Source: Leptospiraceae bacterium
GTDB lineage: Bacteria > Spirochaetota > Leptospiria > Turneriellales > Turneriellaceae
DNA: 14,242 nt
Direction: 5' to 3'
Assembly (NCBI GenBank): GCA_025057195.1
Contig: JANWWX010000011.1
Location: 1 to 14,242 of the forward strand
The translations under genes and the position numbers were made by a program. Below, one piece after another: positions 1-6,568 of the stretch. The notes under the pieces were generated by a model. The model was not told where the DNA came from. It did no database searches and was given only the letters and a program-made list of their open reading frames with translations. Positions within the stretch are counted from its first letter, which is position 1, and each line of letters starts with the position of its first letter.

Positions 1-1005
1 AAAGGCACACGGTGCTGTGATAGCGACTAACCCTGCCAAGGTCCCATTCAACATCATGCCAAGCTCTGGTTTACCCAGCATCACCCAGGAGGTGGCTGTT
101 GCGGCCAAAGCCCCTGCTGCAGCGGCGAGGTTGGTTGCCAAAAGAACGTGTGCCAGTCCCGAGCCATCACCGACACTCATGAAGCTGCCAGGGTTAAATC
201 CAAACCATCCCAACCAGAGGATCAAGGTACCCAATGCCGCCGAGGTCATGTTGTGGCCAAGGATCGGCTTCACTTTACCGTCAGGTGTGTACTTACCCAG
301 CCGTGGGCCGAGCACAATAACCCCTGCCAGGGCAGCCCACCCTCCGACACTATGCACCACGGTTGAGCCGGCAAAATCCCGGAAGTTGGCTGAACCTAAC
401 CAGCCACCGCCCCACGCCCAGTGTCCAGTGATCGGGTAGAGGAATGCGACCAGCAAGATGCTGAAGATGATGAATGAGTGGAATTTGATCCTCTCAGCAA
501 CAGCCCCCGAGACAATGGTGGCGGCAGTACCGGCAAAGACGAGCTGGAAGAAGAACTTCGCCGTCAGCGGAATTCCCGTCCAGTTCATGCTCTCATAGAC
601 ACCTTTATAGGCATCGCCGACGGCAGGCGAGTTATCCGCACCGCTCAGGAGAAAGATGCCCTCGGTGCCAACAAAGTCATTTCCCTTGCCGAACATCAGT
701 CCCCAGCCCACGACCCAAAAGGCGAGGGTAGAGAGGGCAAAAACGATGAAGTTTTTTGCCAGGATGTTCACTGTGTTCTTGCTACGGCAGAAGCCACTTT
801 CGACCAGCGCAAAGCCAGCATTCATCCAGAAGACCAGGAAGCCAGCGATCAGGGTCCACAGCGTATCGAGCGCTATTCTTAAAGTACTCGCGTTGCTGGT
901 GAGTTCCGACAGCTGCTTGCTGACATCTGGCACTGGCTGCTTGGTCTCTGCGGCAAAAAGCAGCGTGCTGCCCACTGCCACAAACGTGCATACCAATTTT
1001 ATCAT
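1..1005 (-). CDS. amt: Ammonium transporter Amt (3' end beyond window)
   Basis: Inner-membrane channel of the Amt/Mep/Rh family that takes up ammonium. The 335 codons in the window start at an ATG with a strong ribosome binding site and are open to the left edge, so only the C-terminal part is missing. Residues 1-19 look like a signal peptide (MIKLVCTFVAVGSTLLFAAE). Family hallmarks follow in order: DTLWTLIAGFLVFWMNAGF in the first core helix, SGFCRSKNTVNILAKN, GHWAWGGGWL, DFAGSTVVHSVGG (conserved Asp and first pore His), WFGFNPGS, and near the edge NGTLAGLVAITAPC. This matches the cyanobacterial/bacterial Amt1-like type more than E. coli AmtB. The second pore His would lie outside the window. 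A sigma-54 promoter directly upstream suggests NtrC-type control. Whether a PII gene (glnB/glnK) follows, as is common, cannot be seen. Identification is very secure. Confidence 0.96.
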   Translation of the reverse strand, partial: MIKLVCTFVAVGSTLLFAAETKQPVPDVSKQLSELTSNASTLRIALDTLWTLIAGFLVFWMNAGFALVESGFCRSKNTVNILAKNFIVFALSTLAFWVVGWGLMFGKGNDFVGTEGIFLLSGADNSPAVGDAYKGVYESMNWTGIPLTAKFFFQLVFAGTAATIVSGAVAERIKFHSFIIFSILLVAFLYPITGHWAWGGGWLGSANFRDFAGSTVVHSVGGWAALAGVIVLGPRLGKYTPDGKVKPILGHNMTSAALGTLILWLGWFGFNPGSFMSVGDGSGLAHVLLATNLAAAAGALAATATSWVMLGKPELGMMLNGTLAGLVAITAPCAF

Positions 1006-1009
1006 GTTT

Positions 1010-1017
1010 CCTCCTTA
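1010..1017 (-). promoter_or_regulatory. Strong ribosome binding site of amt
   Basis: On the minus strand TAAGGAGG lies 4 nt before the ATG at 1005. It fixes the amt start. It stands out because most other genes in this window have weak or no recognisable Shine-Dalgarno sequence. Confidence 0.85.
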
Positions 1018-1073
1018 AAAAGAGTCGATTTTCCAGATCTGCTCCGGCAGAATCCGGTGTTCTGGCCAGATTC

Positions 1074-1090
1074 AGCAAACTTTGTGCCAA
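1074..1090 (-). promoter_or_regulatory. Sigma-54 (RpoN) promoter of amt
   Basis: The minus strand reads TTGGCACAAAGTTTGCT. Against the sigma-54 consensus YTGGCACGRNNNTTGCW this has one mismatch (A for G after GGCAC), with the GG and GC elements at the required spacing. The predicted transcription start is near 1063, about 58 nt upstream of the amt start codon. The element sits between the DUF486 stop codon and amt, so amt can be transcribed alone. Sigma-54 control of amt by NtrC under nitrogen limitation is well established in other bacteria. No clear NtrC enhancer pair was found upstream. Confidence 0.8.
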
Positions 1091-1106
1091 AATTTGGTGT
1101 TATGTT

Positions 1107-1502
1107 TTATTCTTTGAAGACGAAATAAACTGACAAAAGTAGGAAACAAAAGCCGACCACATGGTTCCAGCGCAAAGTCTCGGTGCGGAACACATAGACT
1201 GCGAAAAATGTAAAAACAATCAGTGAAATCGCCTCTTGCAGGATTTTGAGTTCAAAGAGGTTGAAGGGCCCGCCATAATGCACACTACCGATGCGGTTGG
1301 CCGGCACTTGGAAAGCGTACTCGGCGAGCGCAATTAGCCAGCTCAAGAAGACGATCGCATAAAGCGGGAGGTATTGGAAACGTGGGATTCGGTGTAACTG
1401 CAAATGGCCATACCATGCCAGTGTCATGAAGGCATTGGAGATAACCAGCAGAAAGATTGCCAGCAAACCGTTGGAAATCACGGCCGCCGGAAAAAACAGC
1501 AA
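1107..1502 (-). CDS. DUF486 (DMT-type) small membrane protein
   Basis: Small integral membrane protein of the DUF486 family, distantly related to drug/metabolite transporters; substrate unknown. About 131 residues with four predicted membrane helices (about 10-28, 45-62, 88-105, 113-129). Family motifs are clear: ISNAFMTLAWYGHL (21-34), EYAFQVPANRIG (61-72), LKILQEAISLIVF (85-97) and LRWNHVVGF (110-118). The start is uncertain. The frame has no ATG near the expected N terminus, so the TTG at 1502, a GTG seven codons later or another TTG slightly further on could be used; none has a good ribosome binding site. It lies upstream of amt on the same strand, but the sigma-54 promoter between them argues against obligatory co-transcription. 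Confidence 0.88.
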   Translation of the reverse strand: MLFFPAAVISNGLLAIFLLVISNAFMTLAWYGHLQLHRIPRFQYLPLYAIVFLSWLIALAEYAFQVPANRIGSVHYGGPFNLFELKILQEAISLIVFTFFAVYVFRTETLRWNHVVGFCFLLLSVYFVFKE

Positions 1503-1674
1503 ACCAGAGTCGCTGTAAAGCGCTTCCGAGCCGGTAAACAGCCAAGCAAAGGTACAAAAAACACATGGTCAAATAAGGCTAGTGTTTTATGTAAAAACCC
1601 CTTAAGCCACAGCCCAGCAAAAAATTTCCAGAAAAACTGAAAAAATTCCGCGATTTTGTGGTATTTAATATATA

Positions 1675-1680
1675 GAGGGA
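1675..1680 (+). promoter_or_regulatory. Ribosome binding site deciding the start at 1683
   Basis: GAGGGA stands 2 nt before the ATG at 1683. It supports that start over the in-frame TTG at 1656, whose codons would run through AT-rich leader sequence. Confidence 0.5.
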
Positions 1681-1682
1681 CT

Positions 1683-2159
1683 ATGAAAACCAAAAACATG
1701 CATACCACCAGCGTCAGCCTGCCAGAAAAAGTCGCAGAACACTGGCAAAAACACCAACGCGAGATCATGCGCTTCGCCGCGCGTTTCTTGCGGCTCAAGA
1801 TGCGCAACCCCATCCGTCGCGGCGTCACCCGCTCCTATAACGACGCCGAGGGACCGTACCGCATCGTCACCACCCGATTTACGCCGGAAGAGCACGACGC
1901 ACTGCTTTGTGTCGCCTCGGCGCTGCGGGTGAGTGTCTCGTCGTTGGTTTATGGTCTGATCCTTTTGTGGCTGAAACCCGCGCGGCGGGCGCTGAAACGC
2001 TTTTTTGCGATTAACTATTACCAAGAGCCCTCGCGCTGGGACCCAGTCGCGGGCTATTTAGTCGAAAAACTCTTCTTCTGGCACTGGCGCGAGGGCGAAA
2101 AGCCCCCTTGGCAGGACATCCCCGAGGATTTGCGGGAATATATGCCTTTTGCAGGTTAA
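1683..2159 (+). CDS. RHH-like small protein, resembles leptospiral DUF1564
   Basis: A 158-residue basic, soluble protein of unknown function. It begins with TTSVSLPEK, followed by a helical, Arg-rich stretch (about 15-50). Residues 60-92 read like a ribbon-helix-helix unit: a short strand (YRIVTTRF), a helix starting TPEEHDALLCVASALRV, a turn, and a second helix SVSSLVYGLILLWLK. This order and the surrounding layout resemble the DUF1564 proteins abundant in Leptospira, which are thought to be RHH-like. Similarity is by eye only. The C-terminal third (Trp- and Pro-rich, ending YMPFAG) is not recognised. It is a single-gene unit, divergent from DUF486 and convergent with the AEC permease. No toxin-like partner gene is adjacent, so an antitoxin role is not supported. 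DNA binding is inference. Confidence 0.7.
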   Translation: MKTKNMHTTSVSLPEKVAEHWQKHQREIMRFAARFLRLKMRNPIRRGVTRSYNDAEGPYRIVTTRFTPEEHDALLCVASALRVSVSSLVYGLILLWLKPARRALKRFFAINYYQEPSRWDPVAGYLVEKLFFWHWREGEKPPWQDIPEDLREYMPFAG

Positions 2160-2457
2160 CCGAAACGTCACTACAGGCCAAGAGCACAGGATAACTATTG
2201 AGTCTTTTGCGGCGATGTGGGGGAATAATGAAGTGGTTTGACTAGAACCGTCTTTAGTGAACACTCGAGCCAACCATGTTTCTGAATAACCAATGCTTGG
2301 GCGCTTACACGCGTAGCAATAAAAAACAAGACCTTTCCTCTGGATAGGAACCCAGCAATGGGATGGGTGTGTCTGGCGACTGGGCATTTCTAAATAACCA
2401 AGGTTGGTTACTTACCCAAAACACTCACAAACTATTGGTTAGGTGTTAGCCTTATCT
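2160..2457. other. Convergent intergenic region with short repeats
   Basis: About 300 bp between two converging genes with no credible gene of its own. It contains an imperfect direct repeat (TTTCTGAATAACCAA at 2279-2293 and TTTCTAAATAACCAA at 2387-2401, 14 of 15 identical), a hairpin at 2395-2410, the small inverted repeat CCCA-GCAA-TGGG near 2351-2362 and the palindrome GGTTAACC at the end of the upstream gene. No poly-T tract of a classical terminator follows any of these. Transcripts from both sides must end here or run into each other. Confidence 0.6.
2395..2410. terminator. Possible weak bidirectional terminator hairpin
   Basis: TAACCA-AGGT-TGGTTA forms a 6-bp stem with a 4-nt loop and is self-complementary, so it would form in transcripts from either strand. 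It lies between the convergent genes, where a terminator is expected. Only short A/T stretches follow and there is no real U-tract, so the call is tentative. Confidence 0.25.
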
Positions 2458-3354
2458 TTAACGCCAAATCGCCTTGACCAGGAGTGACGTGGCCAGCGAA
2501 AGTAGGATGCCCAAAGAAAGCATCGCCGCCACCAGTGGGGGATTAAGGTTTTTTTGCATGGCGATAATCCCGCCGGTGATCATCGGCCCCATCGTGGCTT
2601 CAAGCACGACGATCTTGAGCAGGTCGCGGTTATAGTTCGCTGCGGAATAGACGGCAAAAACTAGCGCGGGCGCCAAAATGAGTTTATAACCTAGGCCGAA
2701 TGCTAATTCGCGCGCAAAGCGCGACACCGCTTGCCACTGCCACTGCAATCCCACCGAGGTCAACGCCAGCGGTGCCAACGTATCGGCGAGCCGCTCGGCC
2801 ACGGCATAGACCTGCTCCACCGGCCGTAGGTATTGGAAAACAAAGGCACAAAGCAGCGCGATGAACGGTGGAAACAAAAATAGATTGCGGAATGCCAAGC
2901 GGAGGCTAAATTCCCCGATGCGCAAAAAATCGACCAGAGGGATGACTAAAAGCGAAACCGTAAGGAACGTTCCCATCTGGTCGATGATGATGCCCACTGG
3001 CACGTATTGCCGGCCATAAAGCGCTTCGATGACCGGGATGCCGACAAACGAGGTATTGCCCAACCCTGCGGTGATCGCCAACGCCAGCGCGGTGTTGCGA
3101 TCCCAAAACCGCAATTTTTCTAAAGCCAAAAATAGCACTGCTGAGACAATGAATACCAACCACGGCATCAGCGCTGCGGAGAAATAGGCCGTGGTCATTG
3201 GGATCACGCGCAGCGATTTGATGATCAGCGCCGGCAGTGATATGTAGATAATAAAGCTATTGAGGACAGTGTGTGCGTTTTCCGGGAAAATGCGGAAACG
3301 CCGCAAAAGCACGCCCGCAACGAAACAGACCAGGAGGACAAAAAGCGCAATCAT
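2458..3354 (-). CDS. AEC-family transporter (auxin efflux carrier-type)
   Basis: Integral membrane permease of the AEC family (PF03547), whose bacterial members export or import small organic anions or amino-acid-related compounds. It has 298 residues and about ten hydrophobic segments, the usual size for the family. Diagnostic stretches are GNTSFVGIPV (99-108) in the first half, and APLALTSVG (194-202) and EATMGPMITGG (252-262) in the second half. The ATG overlaps the argH stop codon in an ATGA arrangement, so translation is probably coupled to argH. That placement permits, but does not prove, a role with arginine-pathway metabolites. It is the last gene of the long minus-strand run. Substrate unknown. 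Confidence 0.9.
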   Translation of the reverse strand: MIALFVLLVCFVAGVLLRRFRIFPENAHTVLNSFIIYISLPALIIKSLRVIPMTTAYFSAALMPWLVFIVSAVLFLALEKLRFWDRNTALALAITAGLGNTSFVGIPVIEALYGRQYVPVGIIIDQMGTFLTVSLLVIPLVDFLRIGEFSLRLAFRNLFLFPPFIALLCAFVFQYLRPVEQVYAVAERLADTLAPLALTSVGLQWQWQAVSRFARELAFGLGYKLILAPALVFAVYSAANYNRDLLKIVVLEATMGPMITGGIIAMQKNLNPPLVAAMLSLGILLSLATSLLVKAIWR

Positions 3355-4754
3355 GGTTTGTAGTCCTTTGCCCGGTCTAATTCGCGGCGAGCCTCGGCCA
3401 ACTGTTCCGCCACAGCGTCGGGATGGGTTGAACCATAGCCTTGGCGCCGGCGTAGCGAGGACTCCGGTGTGAAAAAGCCCTCTGGTAATTCGAGGTCAAA
3501 GCCGGCAATTTGCCGCCAATCTTTTGCAGCCAAATCCTCCAGCCGCAAGTTATTGTCCTCAGCATAGCGGACGGCAGCTCCGGCAATGGCATGTGCCTCG
3601 CGGAACGGCAAGCCACGTTCGCGCACCAGGAAGTCGGCCAAGTCGGTTGCCAAGGCAAAGCCACGTGCTAAGTTTTCACGCACACGTGCCGGCTCAAAAT
3701 GGATGTGGTGGAGGATTTCCATAAGCCCACGCAACCCCAACTTTACCTGGCGGATGCTATCAAAAAGATAGACCTTGTCTTCCTGCAGATCCCGATTATA
3801 CGCCATCGGTTGTCCCTTAAGGTTAGTCAACAGAGCAACCAGGTTGCCGCACGTGCGCGCGCATTTGCCGCGCAAGAGCTCGGCGATGTCGGGGTTGCGT
3901 TTTTGCGGCATGATCGAAGAGCCAGTGGTCACCGCATCACCCAGCCGGACATAGCCAAACTCGGTGCTGCTATAAATGATGATGTCTTCGCAGAAACGCG
4001 AGATGTGCAAAAAAATCCTTACTGCCAAGAAATGGTAGTTGAGCTGGTAGTCGCGGTTGGCGACAGCGTCAATGCTATTGGGATAGGGAGCTTGAAATCC
4101 CAAATCCTTGGCCGTGCGCTGGCGATCGATCGCATAGTTAGGCCCGCCCAAGGCTGCTGCGCCCAGAGGGCAAAAGCGCAGCGAGTTCAGCGTAAAGTCC
4201 AAAAATTCGAGGTCGCGCCAAAACTGCCAAAAATACGCCAAAAGGTAATGCGCCAAAAGCACGGGCTGTGCAATCTGCAGGTGGGTATAGCCAATCCATA
4301 GTGTCTCTTGGTGCTTTTGTGCCAGCCCGATGAATGTTTCAAGAAGTGCCAACAAATCGCTGCGGTGTTCTAGCAGGGCTTCGCGCACATAGAGGTGTGT
4401 GTCCACGGCGACCTGGTCGTTGCGCGAGCGGGCAGTGTGCAATTTTTTCCCGGCGTCGCCGATGAGCTCAGTCAGCCGCAGCTCGATGTGCGTGTGGATG
4501 TCCTCAAGCTGTGCGGAAAAAGATAGCTTACCCTCTGTAATTTCTTGCGCAATTTGTTTTAGTCCCTGCTCAATTGCCTCCAGCTCCGACGGTGTGAGAA
4601 TCCCACACTGCGCCAGCATACGCGCGTGCGCCAGCGATGCTCTGATGTCGGCCTGGTAGAGCACATAGTCGAAGGAGATCGATTCGGAAATTTCCTCACT
4701 GGTGCGTGACGCGGCCTCACTAAAACGGCCGTGCCAGAGTTTTTTTTGCGCCAT
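3351..4754 (-). CDS. argH: Argininosuccinate lyase ArgH
   Basis: Cytoplasmic enzyme for the last step of arginine synthesis, splitting argininosuccinate to arginine and fumarate. It has 467 residues, the normal length. It starts MAQKKLWHGRF, the usual ArgH N terminus, so the ATG at 4754 is preferred over an in-frame TTG at 4775 inside the previous gene. Fumarase/aspartase superfamily motifs are intact: HTARSRNDQ (106-114), GYTHLQIAQP with His158, and the signature GSSIMPQKRNPD (278-289) with the catalytic Ser280. ALGGPNYAID and QGYGSTHPDA-type segments also fit. The start codon follows the alcohol dehydrogenase stop codon by 1 nt and the stop overlaps the AEC permease start by 4 nt. No other arg gene is in the window. 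Confidence 0.97.
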   Translation of the reverse strand: MAQKKLWHGRFSEAASRTSEEISESISFDYVLYQADIRASLAHARMLAQCGILTPSELEAIEQGLKQIAQEITEGKLSFSAQLEDIHTHIELRLTELIGDAGKKLHTARSRNDQVAVDTHLYVREALLEHRSDLLALLETFIGLAQKHQETLWIGYTHLQIAQPVLLAHYLLAYFWQFWRDLEFLDFTLNSLRFCPLGAAALGGPNYAIDRQRTAKDLGFQAPYPNSIDAVANRDYQLNYHFLAVRIFLHISRFCEDIIIYSSTEFGYVRLGDAVTTGSSIMPQKRNPDIAELLRGKCARTCGNLVALLTNLKGQPMAYNRDLQEDKVYLFDSIRQVKLGLRGLMEILHHIHFEPARVRENLARGFALATDLADFLVRERGLPFREAHAIAGAAVRYAEDNNLRLEDLAAKDWRQIAGFDLELPEGFFTPESSLRRRQGYGSTHPDAVAEQLAEARRELDRAKDYKP

Positions 4755-4755
4755 G

Positions 4756-6519
4756 TCAGAGCGCAAGCCGAGCAAGACCCCGCTCGCGCAGGTAGCGTGG
4801 GTAGAGCTCGTAAAGCGGTTCCAAAAGCGGCAAAAGCTGCATCGCGCGCGGCAAGTTGCCTTTGGGAATCACCTCCTTGCGGCCCAAAGCCTGCATCAGG
4901 TTGACTTGGCCATGCCAAAAATAGTGCGCCACGTCGGCCGGTAGCGTGAATTCGACTTCGGGATCAAAGCGGCGCGCGGCATCGCCGATTAAGATCTGTT
5001 GTTCTTTGTCATCGGTTGAACCGTCGAGCGCAATTGCGGCATCAGGGTGGGTGTAGTTGAAGCGTACTTTTAATCCAGAATTTTTTAGTGGGTGGAAAAG
5101 TTGTGGGTCAGCCTGCACCTTACGGAAGTAGGTACCCAGGATGTCATAGACTGCTTCCTCGTCTTTGAAAATATTGCGCAGCTTACGCGTGGCAGTGGCA
5201 CTGCGTGCGGCCTTTAGTTCCGCGCGCGAAACGGGGATCGGTCGCAATTCTTGCTCGTAAGCACGGCGCACGATATCCCGCACTCCCTCCGCGGTCACCG
5301 GCACAGGGTTGTTGAGGATCGCCCCATCTTCCATGGCGGTGCGCACTACCTGCTCCAGTTTGGCCAGGCCATCTTTGACTCCAGCTTCGCGCAAATTCAG
5401 CGCATGGCCGGAGAGGGCTGCCAGCTTTTGGTTCAAGGCACGGAGTTTATTTTCGAGCGATTGCGCACGTTGCCGCACCAACCATTCATCCACTAAATTG
5501 AGTTGTGCCAATGCCTGGTTGAGGGTGAAGTTATCCCAGCGCGCAGCCAGTCGTGCTAGTTCTTGCACCGGATAAAAACTGCTTTCGCCAAAAATCTGCG
5601 CAATGCGTGCATAGCGGCCACTGGCTGCATCCAGGTTATACTCCACACTAAAAGGCAAGATGATGCTATTGGCCAAACCATGTGGGATATGGTACACCCC
5701 GCCCAGGGCATGGCTGATGCCGTGGACAATCCCGACTCCGGTGTGGTTGAACGCCACCCCCGCAATGAAGGACGCTGTGAGCATCGCTCCGCGTGCATTC
5801 AGATCGTCGGGGACGGCAACCGCCTGCAGGATATTCTGCACAATGAGTTCGATGGCATAAAGCGCCAGCGCGTCGGAGACAGGATTGTTGACAGTGCCAA
5901 CATAGCACTCGATGGCATGGGTGAGCGCATCCATTCCGGTGGCCGCGGTCACTTTGCCGGGCATGGTGGCGGTCATCTCCGGATCCAGGATCGCCACATC
6001 GGGCAGGAAGGCGTCTTCGGCAAAAGGCAGCTTCACTGCTTTTGCTTCGTCGGTGATCACAGCAAACTGCGTAGCCTCCGAGCCTGTGCCAGCGGTCGTG
6101 GGAATGGCAATCCACGGCAAAAGCCGTCCTTTGATGAGCTGTGCACCCATGTGCTTTTCGAGCGGTCCGCCTTTGACCATGAGTAGGTTGATGACTTTGG
6201 CTGAATCCAGCACCGAACCACCGCCGACCGCAAGCAGCATGTCGCATTTTTCTTTTTTGCCGAGCTCTGCCGCTTCGCTGACCACGTGCACCTCGCTATT
6301 GGGCGGCACATTGTCATAAATGGCGGCGATGCTGAAGGGAGCACCAGCAAGCCCCTCGCGGATTTTGGCAACCAAACCCGCTGCTTGGATGGTCTTATCT
6401 GTCACGAGCAGCGCCCGCTGGCCGGGGAAATCGGGCAATTCCTCCGCTAAGCGGGAAGCAAGGCCAATGCCATATTTCACCCGCGTGGGCAGGAAAAAGT
6501 GGTAGAATTCGGGCAGCAT
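4756..6519 (-). CDS. Iron-type alcohol dehydrogenase fused to SCP2-like domain
   Basis: A 587-residue protein, about 200 residues longer than ordinary iron-containing alcohol dehydrogenases. Residues 1-310 and 375-422 form the Fe-ADH fold: GGGSVLDSAKVINLL (nucleotide site, 99-113), IPTTAGTGSEAT (139-150), and all four expected metal ligands, Asp197 and His201 in GMDALTHAIECYVG, His266 in GIVHGISHALGG and His280 in HIPHGLANSIILP. About 35-40 extra helical residues lie between 312 and 378. Residues about 452-582 resemble an SCP2 sterol/lipid-binding domain: LKVRFNYTHPDAAIALDG, then EVEFTLPADVAHYFWHGQVNLMQAL and MQLLPLLEPLYELYPRYL. An NAD(P)-dependent oxidoreductase acting on a long-chain or lipid-like alcohol or aldehyde is a reasonable inference. 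No ribosome binding site is obvious. It sits 49 nt after uvrD and 1 nt before argH. Confidence 0.92.
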   Translation of the reverse strand: MLPEFYHFFLPTRVKYGIGLASRLAEELPDFPGQRALLVTDKTIQAAGLVAKIREGLAGAPFSIAAIYDNVPPNSEVHVVSEAAELGKKEKCDMLLAVGGGSVLDSAKVINLLMVKGGPLEKHMGAQLIKGRLLPWIAIPTTAGTGSEATQFAVITDEAKAVKLPFAEDAFLPDVAILDPEMTATMPGKVTAATGMDALTHAIECYVGTVNNPVSDALALYAIELIVQNILQAVAVPDDLNARGAMLTASFIAGVAFNHTGVGIVHGISHALGGVYHIPHGLANSIILPFSVEYNLDAASGRYARIAQIFGESSFYPVQELARLAARWDNFTLNQALAQLNLVDEWLVRQRAQSLENKLRALNQKLAALSGHALNLREAGVKDGLAKLEQVVRTAMEDGAILNNPVPVTAEGVRDIVRRAYEQELRPIPVSRAELKAARSATATRKLRNIFKDEEAVYDILGTYFRKVQADPQLFHPLKNSGLKVRFNYTHPDAAIALDGSTDDKEQQILIGDAARRFDPEVEFTLPADVAHYFWHGQVNLMQALGRKEVIPKGNLPRAMQLLPLLEPLYELYPRYLRERGLARLAL

Positions 6520-6568
6520 GTGGTAGTTCTGTGCTTTTTAGTGTCCCCGGCAAACGGATTTCTGCGAT

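Noticed and set aside
478..1018. Plus-strand open frames opposite amt
   Set aside because: They are antisense to a gene with unmistakable Amt motifs and show no motifs of their own.
1050..1073. Possible 8-bp hairpin upstream of amt (GAATCTGG/CCGGATTC with one G-U pair) as leader attenuator or terminator
   Set aside because: It straddles the transcription start predicted from the sigma-54 promoter, so it would not be wholly in the amt leader, and it has no U-tract for terminating the upstream transcript.
1568..1579. Twelve-base sequence GTCAAATAAGGC shared with 11866-11877, both upstream of minus-strand genes
   Set aside because: Several identical 12-mers are expected by chance in 14 kb, and the copy at 1568 lacks a matching -10 box.
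2058..2387. Minus-strand open frame of about 109 codons covering the convergent spacer
   Set aside because: Its 3' third is antisense to the RHH-like gene, the protein has no recognisable fold or motif, and there is no ribosome binding site.
2430..2457. GTTAGGT/GTTAGCC strings suggesting an integron attC site
   Set aside because: No matching RYYYAAC partner at a suitable distance and no cassette array or integrase is present.
4755..4775. Longer argH start at TTG 4775
   Set aside because: It would add seven residues that lie inside the preceding gene; the ATG at 4754 gives the usual MAQKKLWHGRF N terminus.
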